Shown here in pieces: positions 17,477-27,573 of a DNA stretch of 64,000 bases. Under the pieces are notes generated by a model. That model saw only the letters and a program-made list of their open reading frames with translations. It did no database searches and was not told where the DNA came from. The translations under genes and the position numbers were made by a program. The stretch is from Methanobacterium petrolearium (GTDB lineage: Archaea; Methanobacteriota; Methanobacteria; Methanobacteriales; Methanobacteriaceae): positions 62,001 through 126,000 of the forward strand of contig NZ_JAGGKL010000005.1 in the NCBI RefSeq assembly GCF_017873625.1, given 5' to 3'. Positions within the stretch are counted from its first letter, which is position 1, and each line of letters opens with the position of its first letter.

Positions 17477-17914
17477 ATGAGTCTGGAATCTATCTTAATA
17501 ATATTTGTAGCCAGTGTAGTCGAATTATGGCTGGCAATACCATTAGGATTTGTTATGAAAGTTAACCCAGTACTAATTGCTACTGTATCTGCTGCAGGTG
17601 CAATACTATCTGCAGCTTTGGTAACCATAGTAGGGGATAACTTAAGGAACAGACTCCTAAAGTGGAAATATGGGGATGAAAAATCTCTCAAGAAAAGTAG
17701 ATTGTATAAAATTTGGAATAGATATGGGCCAGTAGGCTTGGGATTGTTATCACCCCTACTTTTTGGTGCACCACTAGGCGCTGCAGTTGGCATTGCTCTG
17801 GGAGCTGAAAAAGAACGTCTACTTTTATGGATGAGCATAGGCATTGTTTTGTGGAGCATTGGATTAACCATTGCCGGAGTAATGGGCTTATTAGCCATTG
17901 AAAACATGGTTTAA
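17477..17914 (+). CDS. small multidrug-export-like membrane protein (COG2426 type)
   Basis: The 145-residue protein has four hydrophobic segments with the early SVVELWLAIPLGF and later GPVGLGLLSPLLFGAPLGAA signatures of the Sm_multidrug_ex family (PF06695, archaeal and bacterial). Members are named for similarity to small exporters, but transport has not been firmly shown. An arginine/lysine-rich cytoplasmic loop separates helix pairs (residues 58-78). Confidence 0.72.
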   Translation: MSLESILIIFVASVVELWLAIPLGFVMKVNPVLIATVSAAGAILSAALVTIVGDNLRNRLLKWKYGDEKSLKKSRLYKIWNRYGPVGLGLLSPLLFGAPLGAAVGIALGAEKERLLLWMSIGIVLWSIGLTIAGVMGLLAIENMV

Positions 17915-18007
17915 TACTATTTAAAAATCTTTAATGATATTTTAAGAATTTAATATTATTTTAAAGTGTTTAATGGTATTTTAAGGATTTAATAATTAAT
18001 ATTATAA
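17910..18007. repeat. 19-20 bp imperfect tandem repeat, about five units
   Basis: Units beginning TTTAAT and containing TATTTTAA recur at 17910, 17930, 17949, 17969 and 17988, directly after the upstream stop codon. Units diverge by several bases and are very AT-rich, so this is a decayed tandem repeat and not a CRISPR. Confidence 0.6.
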
Positions 18008-18037
18008 TGGTCTAAATAATAATACAGTGGTAGCCTC

Positions 18038-18081
18038 TTGTGGGAAACATTTAATAGATGATTGTGCGAAACATTTAATAG
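18038..18081. repeat. 20-bp direct repeat upstream of the inositol-phosphate synthase gene
   Basis: TTGTG(G/C)GAAACATTTAATAG occurs at 18038-18057 and 18062-18081 with one mismatch and a 24-base period. It lies about 130 bases before the start codon, where a regulator could bind; function is inferred only from position. Confidence 0.55.
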
Positions 18082-18191
18082 TAGATCAGGCTAACTTTAC
18101 ACTCAGAAGAAGTTAATTAGCTTATGAAACATGAAACGAGGATATTGATTTTATCATAATATCAACCAATCCTAATTAGCGTTGATATTGA

Positions 18192-19315
<1,124 letters not shown>

Positions 19316-19406
19316 AACATCATCTATTTTTTCCATTAGGCATTCATTCTAATTTTTTTAAAACAAAAGAAAATTTATATCATTCTTTTGTTCCTAAATG
19401 TGGATT

Positions 19407-20234
19407 TTATATTATTTTTTTATTCCTAACTGTAGCTTCACACTCCAACTGGGGTATCTGAGTATAATTACCTTCCTGAAGGTCTTTCCTGACTTTTTCT
19501 AAGATTTCATTACGGCTAAGTTTGTTCTGGCTGGCCATCATTTCCTTGCAGAAAAAGTAAGTGAATGCCCCATGCCAGTCTCCATCGATATTGGCATCTG
19601 CACTGGTTTGATCAGCACGGCATGCTGCCCATAATACATGTTCACGCATTCCCTTCTCCAGCAAGGCTTTATTCAGTCCCCTCTGCCGTTTACCATCCAC
19701 TTTTTGGAAGCCTTCCATGGATGGTGGGGGTATGTATCGGGTCTGACGATCCCATATGAGATCTATTGCTTTAAGTCCTGTCCCACTGTGGCAGGTGTCC
19801 AGGAAGACCTCTAGAATTACATTTTCTGGGAGTTGTATAAACAGATCTCTAAGCTCATCATCTACAATTATGTGTTCAGGATCCCAGCTATCACCACTTT
19901 GAGCTAAATCATAGGGACAAAAAGCTTCATCAACACGATCAGGTTCATCCCCACTTAGATCTGGTACTTGAGTACCATGACTGGACATACTAAATACCAC
20001 ATGATCATATCTGCCTGATTTAGCCCCATCCACCATTTTTTCAAGATCTTTTATTATCCGGGTTTTAGTTGCCTCTGAATCTATGAGTTTTAATACTTCC
20101 TGGGCCTGAAATCCCAACAAATCCTTTAACATTTTTTCCATATCATTGGCATCATTCACACAACCCCTTAATGCAGCTGAAGGGAAATTTTTGAAATTGT
20201 TTATCCCAACACATAGTGCTATTTTACCGGTCAT
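19407..20234 (-). CDS. caspase-fold cysteine protease (peptidase C14, metacaspase-like)
   Basis: The 275-residue protein starts with KIALCVGINNF and carries the catalytic dyad of clan CD: His86 in FSMSSHGT and Cys148 in FLDTCHSG. Acidic residues after the histidine (GDEPDRVDEAF) match the basic-P1 pocket seen in metacaspases. It has no signal peptide or extra domain, so it is a cytoplasmic catalytic core. Physiological substrates of archaeal members are unknown; stress response and dormancy have been proposed. It is convergent with the inositol-phosphate synthase gene. Confidence 0.88.
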   Translation of the reverse strand: MTGKIALCVGINNFKNFPSAALRGCVNDANDMEKMLKDLLGFQAQEVLKLIDSEATKTRIIKDLEKMVDGAKSGRYDHVVFSMSSHGTQVPDLSGDEPDRVDEAFCPYDLAQSGDSWDPEHIIVDDELRDLFIQLPENVILEVFLDTCHSGTGLKAIDLIWDRQTRYIPPPSMEGFQKVDGKRQRGLNKALLEKGMREHVLWAACRADQTSADANIDGDWHGAFTYFFCKEMMASQNKLSRNEILEKVRKDLQEGNYTQIPQLECEATVRNKKII

Positions 20235-20639
20235 AATGATTCACCTGGCATTCATTTTGTTACTAAATCTATATCAGTAATATAAAATAATGTTCATTAT
20301 TCTACAATGATACATATTCTTTGCCATTAAAGACTTATTAAACTATTATTCTCAATTTATTTATTAAAAAATTATTAATTTAGTTTAAAATCGATAATTA
20401 TCTAAATTTAAATTTAATTATCAGTTTATCTTTGACATTAGATATATTAATTTCATACTTATTAATATTATACATTAAACTTAGCATCTGGATTACAATC
20501 AACAAATACCGGGATATTTTAAAATTTTTATCGGCATTGCCTTTGCTTAAGGGTAATGATATAAGGAAGTTCACCCTATCTATATAAGGAAATTAATTAT
20601 TCTATTTATGACAAGTTTATACAATGTGTGAGGGTCACC
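20235..20639. other. AT-rich divergent intergenic region
   Basis: No gene is seen. The region separates divergent promoters. A TATA-like CTATATAAGG at 20580-20589 lies about 50 bases before the pycB start. Confidence 0.45.
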
Positions 20640-22358
20640 ATGACAAAGATAAGGCTAATTGAAACCGCTTACCGAGATGCGCATCAGTCACTCCTGGCCA
20701 CAAGGATGAGAACAAGAGATATGTTGCCCATTGCCGAAGAAATGGATAAGGTGGGCTATTTCTCTCTGGAATCCTGGGGAGGGGCCACCTTTGACAGTTG
20801 CATCCGCTACTTGAATGAAGATCCCTGGGAAAGACTACGCAGCCTCAAAGAAGCAGTGAAAAAGACTCCTCTGCAGATGCTCCTCAGAGGACAGAACCTG
20901 GTGGGTTACAAGCACTACCCTGATGATGTGGTCAGAGAATTTGTGGAAAAGGCTTATACCAATGGGGTGGATGTTTTCAGAATATTCGATGCATTAAATG
21001 ACATTAGGAACATGGAACTATCCATAAAAGTAGCTAAAGAACAGGATGCTCATGTGCAGGCCACCATCAGCTACACCACTAGCCCTTATCATACTCTGGA
21101 AAAATATGTGGAACTTGCCAAGGAACTGGAAGCATTAGAATGTGATTCATTGGCCATAAAAGACATGGCAGGACTCATCTCTCCACATGATACCTATGAA
21201 TTAGTCAAAGTTCTTAAAGAGGAAACTAACCTTCTAATTAACCTGCATTGCCACTGTACTAGTGGTATGACTCCTATGAGTTATTATGCTGCCTGTCAAG
21301 CAGGTGTTGACTTGTTGGACACTGCTATTTCGCCATTAGCATGGGGTGCATCCCAACCCCCAACTGAAAGTGTGGTGGCGGCCCTTAAAGAAACCCCTTA
21401 TGATACTGGGCTGGATTTGAAGCTATTAACTCAGATCAAGAAATATTTCGAGGAAATCCGAAAAAAATACAGTGGCATATTAGACCCGATTACAGAAAGG
21501 GTGGATACGGATGTGCTGCTCTACCAGATACCGGGAGGAATGCTTTCTAATTTTGTTTCCCAGTTAAAGCAGCAAAATGCCCTGGACCGTTACGAAGATG
21601 TGCTGGCCGAGGTGCCAAGGGTCAGGAAAGACCTGGGTTACCCGCCATTGGTGACACCCACCAGCCAGATTGTGGGTATTCAGGCGGTGATGAACGTCCT
21701 GGGAGGAGAAAGATACAAAAATCCCTCTAAAGAAGTTAAAGATTATGTGAAAGGATTCTATGGAAGGCCACCTGCCCCTATTAACCCAGAAATTGCCCAT
21801 AAAATCATTGGAGATGAGGAACCCATAACTTGCCGTCCAGCAGATCTTTTGGAACCAGAACTGGACAAATTCCGAAAAGAGGGAGAAGAAATGGGCATCA
21901 TCAAAAAAGAAGAAGATCTTTTAACCTACGCTCTTTATCCTGCTGTGGCACCCAAATTTTTGAGGGGAGAAGTAGAAGAAGAACCACTAACACCACCTAA
22001 AACTGAAACACCTGCTGAAGAAACTGCTTCCATACCAACTGAATACCAGGTGGATGTGGACGGGGAAAGTTTCCAGGTAAAAGTGGTCCCAACAGGTTAT
22101 CTAGAAATAGAACCTGCTGAAGGAAATAAACCTTTAGGTCCGGTGGAAGGTGGGGTAACCGCTACCATGCAGGGAATGATCCTCAAACTTAAAGTTACAG
22201 AGGGGGATAATGTCAAAGAAGGAGATGTGGTTGCTGTTCTGGAAGCCATGAAGATGGAAAATGATATTCATGCCCCAGAATCAGGCACTGTTCAGGAGAT
22301 CTTCGTGGAAGAAGGAGATACTGTAGGTGCAGATGACACCATAATGGTTATAAAATAA
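20640..22358 (+). CDS. pycB: pyruvate carboxylase subunit B
   Basis: The 572-residue protein has an N-terminal HMGL-type carboxyltransferase barrel (3-265, with TAYRDAHQSLLATRMR and the metal-binding LHCHCTSGM), a PYC-OADA conserved domain (285-430), and a C-terminal biotin-carrier domain whose biotinylated lysine lies in EAMKMEND. With subunit A, encoded elsewhere, it converts pyruvate, bicarbonate and ATP to oxaloacetate, feeding the incomplete reductive TCA branch and amino-acid synthesis in methanogens. The ATG at 20640 is preceded by GAGGGT; a GTG at 20628 is in frame. Confidence 0.92.
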   Translation: MTKIRLIETAYRDAHQSLLATRMRTRDMLPIAEEMDKVGYFSLESWGGATFDSCIRYLNEDPWERLRSLKEAVKKTPLQMLLRGQNLVGYKHYPDDVVREFVEKAYTNGVDVFRIFDALNDIRNMELSIKVAKEQDAHVQATISYTTSPYHTLEKYVELAKELEALECDSLAIKDMAGLISPHDTYELVKVLKEETNLLINLHCHCTSGMTPMSYYAACQAGVDLLDTAISPLAWGASQPPTESVVAALKETPYDTGLDLKLLTQIKKYFEEIRKKYSGILDPITERVDTDVLLYQIPGGMLSNFVSQLKQQNALDRYEDVLAEVPRVRKDLGYPPLVTPTSQIVGIQAVMNVLGGERYKNPSKEVKDYVKGFYGRPPAPINPEIAHKIIGDEEPITCRPADLLEPELDKFRKEGEEMGIIKKEEDLLTYALYPAVAPKFLRGEVEEEPLTPPKTETPAEETASIPTEYQVDVDGESFQVKVVPTGYLEIEPAEGNKPLGPVEGGVTATMQGMILKLKVTEGDNVKEGDVVAVLEAMKMENDIHAPESGTVQEIFVEEGDTVGADDTIMVIK

Positions 22359-22751
22359 CACCTCCCACCTTTTTTTATGGAAGCTAAGAAAGCTGGAACA
22401 ATTTGTAACTTCGGTTAGGATAGTTTGTGAGTTCTGTTATTACGGCAAAATCATCACAGCCAGTTAAGGCAAAAACCAAAACCAAAACATGATTTCAGCT
22501 GATTATTTTGTATTTAAACATTATCCAAATAGCATTCAAGACAATGATACACCATCAGATCACTGATACATCTAAAATAATATTCAAAAACCATTTCGTA
22601 CATCTGTAACAAATAAATTTGTCTTTAGATCTTCCCATTTATATCATACGTTACTCAAATTATAAAATTTTTGCACACATTAATCGGTATGAAAGTTCTT
22701 TAAATTCAATTCTCTAATCAATTAAGATGTTTAAATTGATTGTACATTTAT
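22359..22751. other. intergenic region between convergent pycB and the rsbU-like gene
   Basis: No gene is seen. A T-rich stretch (CCTTTTTTTATGG near 22369-22381) directly after pycB may end its transcript. The rest is AT-rich without obvious structure. Confidence 0.4.
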
Positions 22752-24692
22752 TTACTTTTTATATTCGATAATAAGCATAGTAATATCATCAAATTGCTCT
22801 TCGTCACCCATAAATACATCAATTTCTCCTTTAACATAGGTTAACTGCTCACTGAGATTTAAACCTTTTTTATTATTCATGGTTTCTAGCAAACGAGAAT
22901 CTCCAAATAGTTCATCACTGCTATTAGTGGCTTCAGTAACCCCATCAGTATACAAATAAATTCTATCACCAGTTTTTAGTGTGATCTCCTTTTGATGGTA
23001 CTCCACATTTTTCATACCTGCTAGAACAAACCCTGGCTTTGCTTTCAACCAGCCATACTCATCTCTACCATATTTTATCAAAGGAGGATTATGTCCAGCA
23101 TTTACATAGGTGAAGATACCAGTATCAATCTCTAAAACGCCCATGAATGCAGTAACAAACATGTTTTCATCATTTCCTTCATATAGCTGATTATTAACTG
23201 TTGTGAAGACTTCTGCAGCACTCTTTCCAAGTTGAGTCTGGTTTTTAATCAGAGTCTTGGTAATCACCATAAATAAGGCAGCGGGCACACCTTTTCCAGA
23301 AACATCGGCAATTATTATTGCCAGATGATTATCATCAACCAGGAAGAAATCGTAAAAATCACCACCCACCTCCTTGGCTGGTAGGGCCATGGCATAAATA
23401 TCGAATTCATTTCTCTCAGGGAAAGGTGGAAATTTCCGGGGTAACATGTCTTCCTGTATCTTTTTGGCAACATTTAACTCGGTATTTATCCTTTCTTTTT
23501 CTGTGGTGACTTGTTTCAAGTTTTTTACATAAATTTCCAAATCCCTGACCATTTTTTGGAAAGAATTAGCCAGAATTCCCACTTCACTTTCCTTGGTTAT
23601 GTACTGTTCACATTCAGATATAATCTCACTACTATTGGTTATATCCTCAGAATCACCAACATAATTCTTTACAATATCTGATATGGATTCTATGGGAGTT
23701 GTGATATTTTTTTCTATATACCATAAAAATCCTATGGCAGATACATAAAAAATCGTGAGTATGATGGTAATATTCAGGTAAACAGACTCCCAGAATAGGA
23801 TTTCAGCCCCTTCTATTCCAGTGATGGTTAAAATAGATCTGATTCCAGTTACAATGGCAATAATTGCACCGGTAATTATGAAAATTACAATTAACTTTTC
23901 TGTTAAAGAAATCTTTATCTCACTTGTTTTTTCTTTGATCTGTTTAGTCACTGGCTTTAAAAGATATAAAAAAATCAAAGAATAAGATATGGCTCCTGCG
24001 GCAAATGCCCAGATATCAGGATCGCTAAATGCAGAATACACCGTATTTGCCACAGCAATTATAATGGCACTTATCGCTATAACGTCAAAGATTTTGGGTG
24101 AAACTAGAGGTTTTTTAACTATTTTTGGTTTATACATTCTAATTCCATAGATGTTGGCTGCAATGATAATCAGAGATCCCAGCATTATAGAAAAATCGAA
24201 GTTATTAACTGCATATATGAGTGTGGTTAAAGAAACCAGATCATATGATCCTGTTGAATCCATTAAAAACCCTAATAAACCGGCCATGATAATGGCATTG
24301 ATGAACATGATTACCACAAATTTAATTAAATTTTTCACAGTGTCTAATCGGGGTGAACTGATCTTTTCCCCAATATCCAGTGTGTACCATAATTTGTAGG
24401 GAATGTAACCATAGAAAAATTGTATAAAAAGGGTTGTAACGTAAGTTTCAGGGGGGTAACCAGCCAATATATTGGATGTTAAATTTCCCAGTGCTACTCC
24501 GGCTGCTCCCCAAGGACCGAACATCAAACCTAGGGTAGGGGGTAAGGCACTGCCTGGACCTAACTCCAACACAGGTATTACTGGAATGAAGATATTAGAA
24601 ACAAATTCGATTATGAAGATGGTGACACTGCAAAGCAGTAACCGCACCACATTGAATTTGAGGCTACTGCTTGAACAATTTCTTTCATTCAT
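22752..24692 (-). CDS. membrane-bound RsbU/SpoIIE-type PP2C serine phosphatase
   Basis: The 646-residue product (ATG at 24692, GGTGA eight bases upstream) has about eight membrane helices in residues 1-330. The early segment, with GPGSALPPTLGLMFGPWGAAG, looks like a transporter-type membrane sensor. A HAMP-like linker and coiled coil follow (335-400), then a PPM/SpoIIE domain (about 410-645) with KKIQEDMLPRKFP, KEVGGDFYDFF, DVSGKGVPAAL and FDDITMLIIEY, including the metal-binding aspartates. Such enzymes dephosphorylate an RsbV-type STAS protein. It is the last gene of the NRPS cluster and probably its signal input. Confidence 0.88.
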   Translation of the reverse strand: MNERNCSSSSLKFNVVRLLLCSVTIFIIEFVSNIFIPVIPVLELGPGSALPPTLGLMFGPWGAAGVALGNLTSNILAGYPPETYVTTLFIQFFYGYIPYKLWYTLDIGEKISSPRLDTVKNLIKFVVIMFINAIIMAGLLGFLMDSTGSYDLVSLTTLIYAVNNFDFSIMLGSLIIIAANIYGIRMYKPKIVKKPLVSPKIFDVIAISAIIIAVANTVYSAFSDPDIWAFAAGAISYSLIFLYLLKPVTKQIKEKTSEIKISLTEKLIVIFIITGAIIAIVTGIRSILTITGIEGAEILFWESVYLNITIILTIFYVSAIGFLWYIEKNITTPIESISDIVKNYVGDSEDITNSSEIISECEQYITKESEVGILANSFQKMVRDLEIYVKNLKQVTTEKERINTELNVAKKIQEDMLPRKFPPFPERNEFDIYAMALPAKEVGGDFYDFFLVDDNHLAIIIADVSGKGVPAALFMVITKTLIKNQTQLGKSAAEVFTTVNNQLYEGNDENMFVTAFMGVLEIDTGIFTYVNAGHNPPLIKYGRDEYGWLKAKPGFVLAGMKNVEYHQKEITLKTGDRIYLYTDGVTEATNSSDELFGDSRLLETMNNKKGLNLSEQLTYVKGEIDVFMGDEEQFDDITMLIIEYKK

Positions 24693-24845
24693 TTCCATCT
24701 TCACCACTTACATTTATTTTAATTTATTTTAAGGGTTAAAATCATCTAAACCATAAAAAATCTCTTTAAACTAATTTTTTTAAATAAATCTTCTTAAATT
24801 ATGAGATATTCATTAAAACTTAAAGATTATCTCAAACTTAAAAGT

Positions 24846-25262
24846 TCACCCTGAATTTAAAATCTTTTTAATGGTCAAAACATTTTTATTATCATGAAAT
24901 TTATATCCTAGGGAATCCACGTTTTTCTTAATCAAATGAATCCCTAACCCTCCAATTTCTTTTTCTTCTGTTTTCTGGGAAAAATCAGGATCTTCATTTT
25001 CTAATGGATTGAAAGGAACTCCAGAATCTGTAAACTCTACTATAATTTGTAAAGGATCCTCTTCAATACAGGAGGTAATGGTAACGGCTCCTTCCTCTCC
25101 AACATATGCATATCTGGCAATATTTACATAAATTTCTTCAATGGCAAGTTCCAATTGGAATAGTGTCTTTCCACTGATATTCAAACCATTTAACTGATTA
25201 TTAATAAAATTCAGCACATTTGGCAGGTTTTCTATTTTGGCGGTTATGGTTATTGTATTCAT
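24846..25262 (-). CDS. RsbW-like serine kinase / HATPase (anti-sigma-factor family)
   Basis: The 138-residue protein starts at the ATG with a GGGGGTG site; a longer frame upstream lacks one. All Bergerat-fold motifs are intact: N box ELAIEEIYVNIARYAY with Glu42/Asn47, G1 box DSGVPFNP at 79-86, and the glycine lid GGLGIHL at 104-110. In bacteria RsbW phosphorylates RsbV and binds a sigma factor. Archaea have no sigma factors, so the output partner here must be something else. It lies between the STAS protein gene and the phosphatase gene. Confidence 0.87.
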   Translation of the reverse strand: MNTITITAKIENLPNVLNFINNQLNGLNISGKTLFQLELAIEEIYVNIARYAYVGEEGAVTITSCIEEDPLQIIVEFTDSGVPFNPLENEDPDFSQKTEEKEIGGLGIHLIKKNVDSLGYKFHDNKNVLTIKKILNSG

Positions 25263-25352
25263 AAACACCCCCTTAACCCTTATTTTAACTTTTTTTTGTA
25301 AAAGTGGATTATTTGATGGTTTCAATGGTAAATAATTAATTATATGATTGGA

Positions 25353-25649
25353 TTATTCAATGGTCAAAATATCTATAAATCCAGTGGTTTCAAAGACTTC
25401 CATAACAAAATCATTGACGTTTCTAATGATCATACTACCCTGTTTATTCATTGTTTTCTGGGTGGCAAGAATCAACCTCAGCCCGGCACTGGAAATATAC
25501 TTCAATTTGCCAAAATCAAGTATCAATGTTTTTACTTGTGGAATATCTTTTTTTAGTTCTTTTTCTAAAACCGGTGCTGTGCTGGTATCCAGTCTGCCTT
25601 CTAATCTGATAATCAGTTTATCTTCTTCTGATATTTTATCGATGTTCAT
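25353..25649 (-). CDS. RsbV-like STAS protein (anti-sigma-factor antagonist family)
   Basis: The 98-residue protein is a single STAS domain. The helix-capping segment LKYISSAGLRLIL (49-61) carries Ser53 and Ser54, the expected site of phosphorylation by an RsbW-type kinase and dephosphorylation by an RsbU-type phosphatase. It lies between the MATE-HATPase fusion gene and the free RsbW-like gene on the same strand. It would switch partners according to its phosphorylation state; the candidate partners are the free kinase and the HATPase tail of the exporter. Confidence 0.87.
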   Translation of the reverse strand: MNIDKISEEDKLIIRLEGRLDTSTAPVLEKELKKDIPQVKTLILDFGKLKYISSAGLRLILATQKTMNKQGSMIIRNVNDFVMEVFETTGFIDILTIE

Positions 25650-25751
25650 GGTTTAACCCCGGAATGACATATAACTTAAATATAATCATTAATATTTTAA
25701 TTTTATTATTAATATGATTAATTTCATGTTTATACCCTTTTTATAGGTTTT

Positions 25752-27494
25752 TCACTTTTTTATAGAAATAACCGTACTGTTTAATCCTATAACCCTGGCG
25801 TAGCTTATATCATCTGCCATTTTTTGTAACACAGCAATGTTCTCAAAGGAATCTTTTTCTTCCGGTAAAAAATTGGCAGGGTTAAATTCAACTCCTGAAT
25901 CTTTAAAGGCCATGGTTATTTTTTTGTCTTCTATTCTTGCTGTAATATCAATATAATCTATTTTATCCGGATTGTAGTTTATAGTGTTAATGGTCATCTC
26001 TTCCATGGTCATACCAATTCTCATGGCAATTTTCTCATCCACGCCATTCGCTGTGGCAAAATCAATCAATTTTTCAGATAATCCCACCACTTCCTCCACA
26101 GAACTGCCAATAGTTACATCCATCACTGGAGTATCCCCATGGTTACCCAGTAAGAAAAATCCTGAATATTTTCCATGGGAGCGTTTAGAGATGATACGAG
26201 TGGCCAGATAAATAATGAGGATTGCACCCAGTTCTGCTATCAAAAATGATATCCAGATACCATCTGCACCTATAATGCCGGCAAGCAGGTAAGCACTGGT
26301 TACTGGGATTAAAAGACCTTCGGTTATGGAGATGATAAATGATAGTTCTTTCTGCTGAATAGCCTGAGTATAAAACATCATTAAAAAAGTGATACCCATG
26401 GCAATAATGCTTAAGGAAAGTATGCGTATGGCATTTATCCCTACTGCCAGGTCTACAGCATCATGAACTCCGAATAAATTCAGTAATGGTCCGGGGAAGG
26501 CCATAAAGAGTATGGTGAACACCACTCCTGCTGATAATACGATCTTAAGTGAAGTGTTGATGGTGTATTTTACTCCAAAATAATCCTTTTCCTGGAAGTA
26601 AACAGAAACTATGGGAGACATGGCCTGGGAAGTTCCAATTAAAAACATGTAAACAATGAAAAGGCTGTTGTAATAAACTGAAAATGCTGTTAAGCCTGGT
26701 TTGCCTACTACCAGAGAGATGAGGGTGTTTATGAAAAATAGTTTGATGGTTAGAAATAGTTGTAAAGATGCTGGAGGAAAACCTATCTTTACAATATCCC
26801 ATACTGCGTATAATTTACATTTTGCCAAAGACAGGAAATGCATGGTTCTATCTTTATAGAAAAAATATTGCATGATGAAGATGGTGCCCACGGTGTATCC
26901 GGTGACGGTTGCCAGAGCTGCTCCCTGAATATCCATTCCCAGAACCAGTATATAGAAAAAGTCCATTATCAGATTTACAATGTTGGCTATTAACAGTGCA
27001 TAGAATGATAATTTGGGTTTGCCATCGGCACGTATGAAGTAAGCAATTCCCATTAAAAGAAATAACAGGGGTGATCCCATAAAGTAAACACCCAGGAACC
27101 GGTTAACCAGTAATGCCAGCTGGGGATTGCTGGTGAGGGCAGCTACCAGATTATCCAAAAACACCAATCCCAACACGGAAAAGGTCACTCCAATGGTGAT
27201 GAGCAGGATTATAGAGACTGTGAAGAACATGTCACTTTTTTCTTCATCACGGTCAGCTTTAGCCACTGCAGAAAGCAGAGAACCTCCCAAACCCACCATC
27301 CAGTAAATAAGGTTAATAAAAGTAATTATGGGGGCAATAAGGGCCATAGCAGATATATTAATAGGTCCTAAGGTGTTACCTACAATTACGGTGTCCATGA
27401 AGGTGCTGATGTTCATGGCCATGGACATCAGTAGGGTTGGTAAAAAAAATTCTTTAAATTTGGCAGATACCAGGTCATAGTTTCTTTCGTACAT
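25752..27494 (-). CDS. MATE exporter fused to an RsbW-like HATPase domain
   Basis: The ATG at 27494 with TTGGAG upstream gives 580 residues. Residues 1-445 form a 12-helix MATE transporter (with FLPTLLMSMAMNISTFMDTV and MGSPLLFLLMG), which exports small molecules using a Na+ or H+ gradient. Residues 458-580 form a cytoplasmic RsbW-type domain with an N box (EEMTINTINY near 498) and a G1 box (DSGVEFNP near 532), nearly identical to the DSGVPFNP of the free RsbW-like protein. The glycine-rich ATP lid is replaced by a DSFENIAVLQ stretch, so ATP binding may be lost. It follows the NRPS gene and is the likely exporter of its product. Confidence 0.88.
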   Translation of the reverse strand: MYERNYDLVSAKFKEFFLPTLLMSMAMNISTFMDTVIVGNTLGPINISAMALIAPIITFINLIYWMVGLGGSLLSAVAKADRDEEKSDMFFTVSIILLITIGVTFSVLGLVFLDNLVAALTSNPQLALLVNRFLGVYFMGSPLLFLLMGIAYFIRADGKPKLSFYALLIANIVNLIMDFFYILVLGMDIQGAALATVTGYTVGTIFIMQYFFYKDRTMHFLSLAKCKLYAVWDIVKIGFPPASLQLFLTIKLFFINTLISLVVGKPGLTAFSVYYNSLFIVYMFLIGTSQAMSPIVSVYFQEKDYFGVKYTINTSLKIVLSAGVVFTILFMAFPGPLLNLFGVHDAVDLAVGINAIRILSLSIIAMGITFLMMFYTQAIQQKELSFIISITEGLLIPVTSAYLLAGIIGADGIWISFLIAELGAILIIYLATRIISKRSHGKYSGFFLLGNHGDTPVMDVTIGSSVEEVVGLSEKLIDFATANGVDEKIAMRIGMTMEEMTINTINYNPDKIDYIDITARIEDKKITMAFKDSGVEFNPANFLPEEKDSFENIAVLQKMADDISYARVIGLNSTVISIKK

Positions 27495-27573
27495 ACAATT
27501 CTCCAATAAGGATACAATTTTTTCCAATAAGGATACCATTGGATACTACAAATGATTATGGATGGTTAAACCA

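Noticed and set aside
17910..18081. Possible CRISPR array
   Set aside because: Units are adjacent and AT-rich with no unique spacers of constant length, and no cas genes are present in the window.
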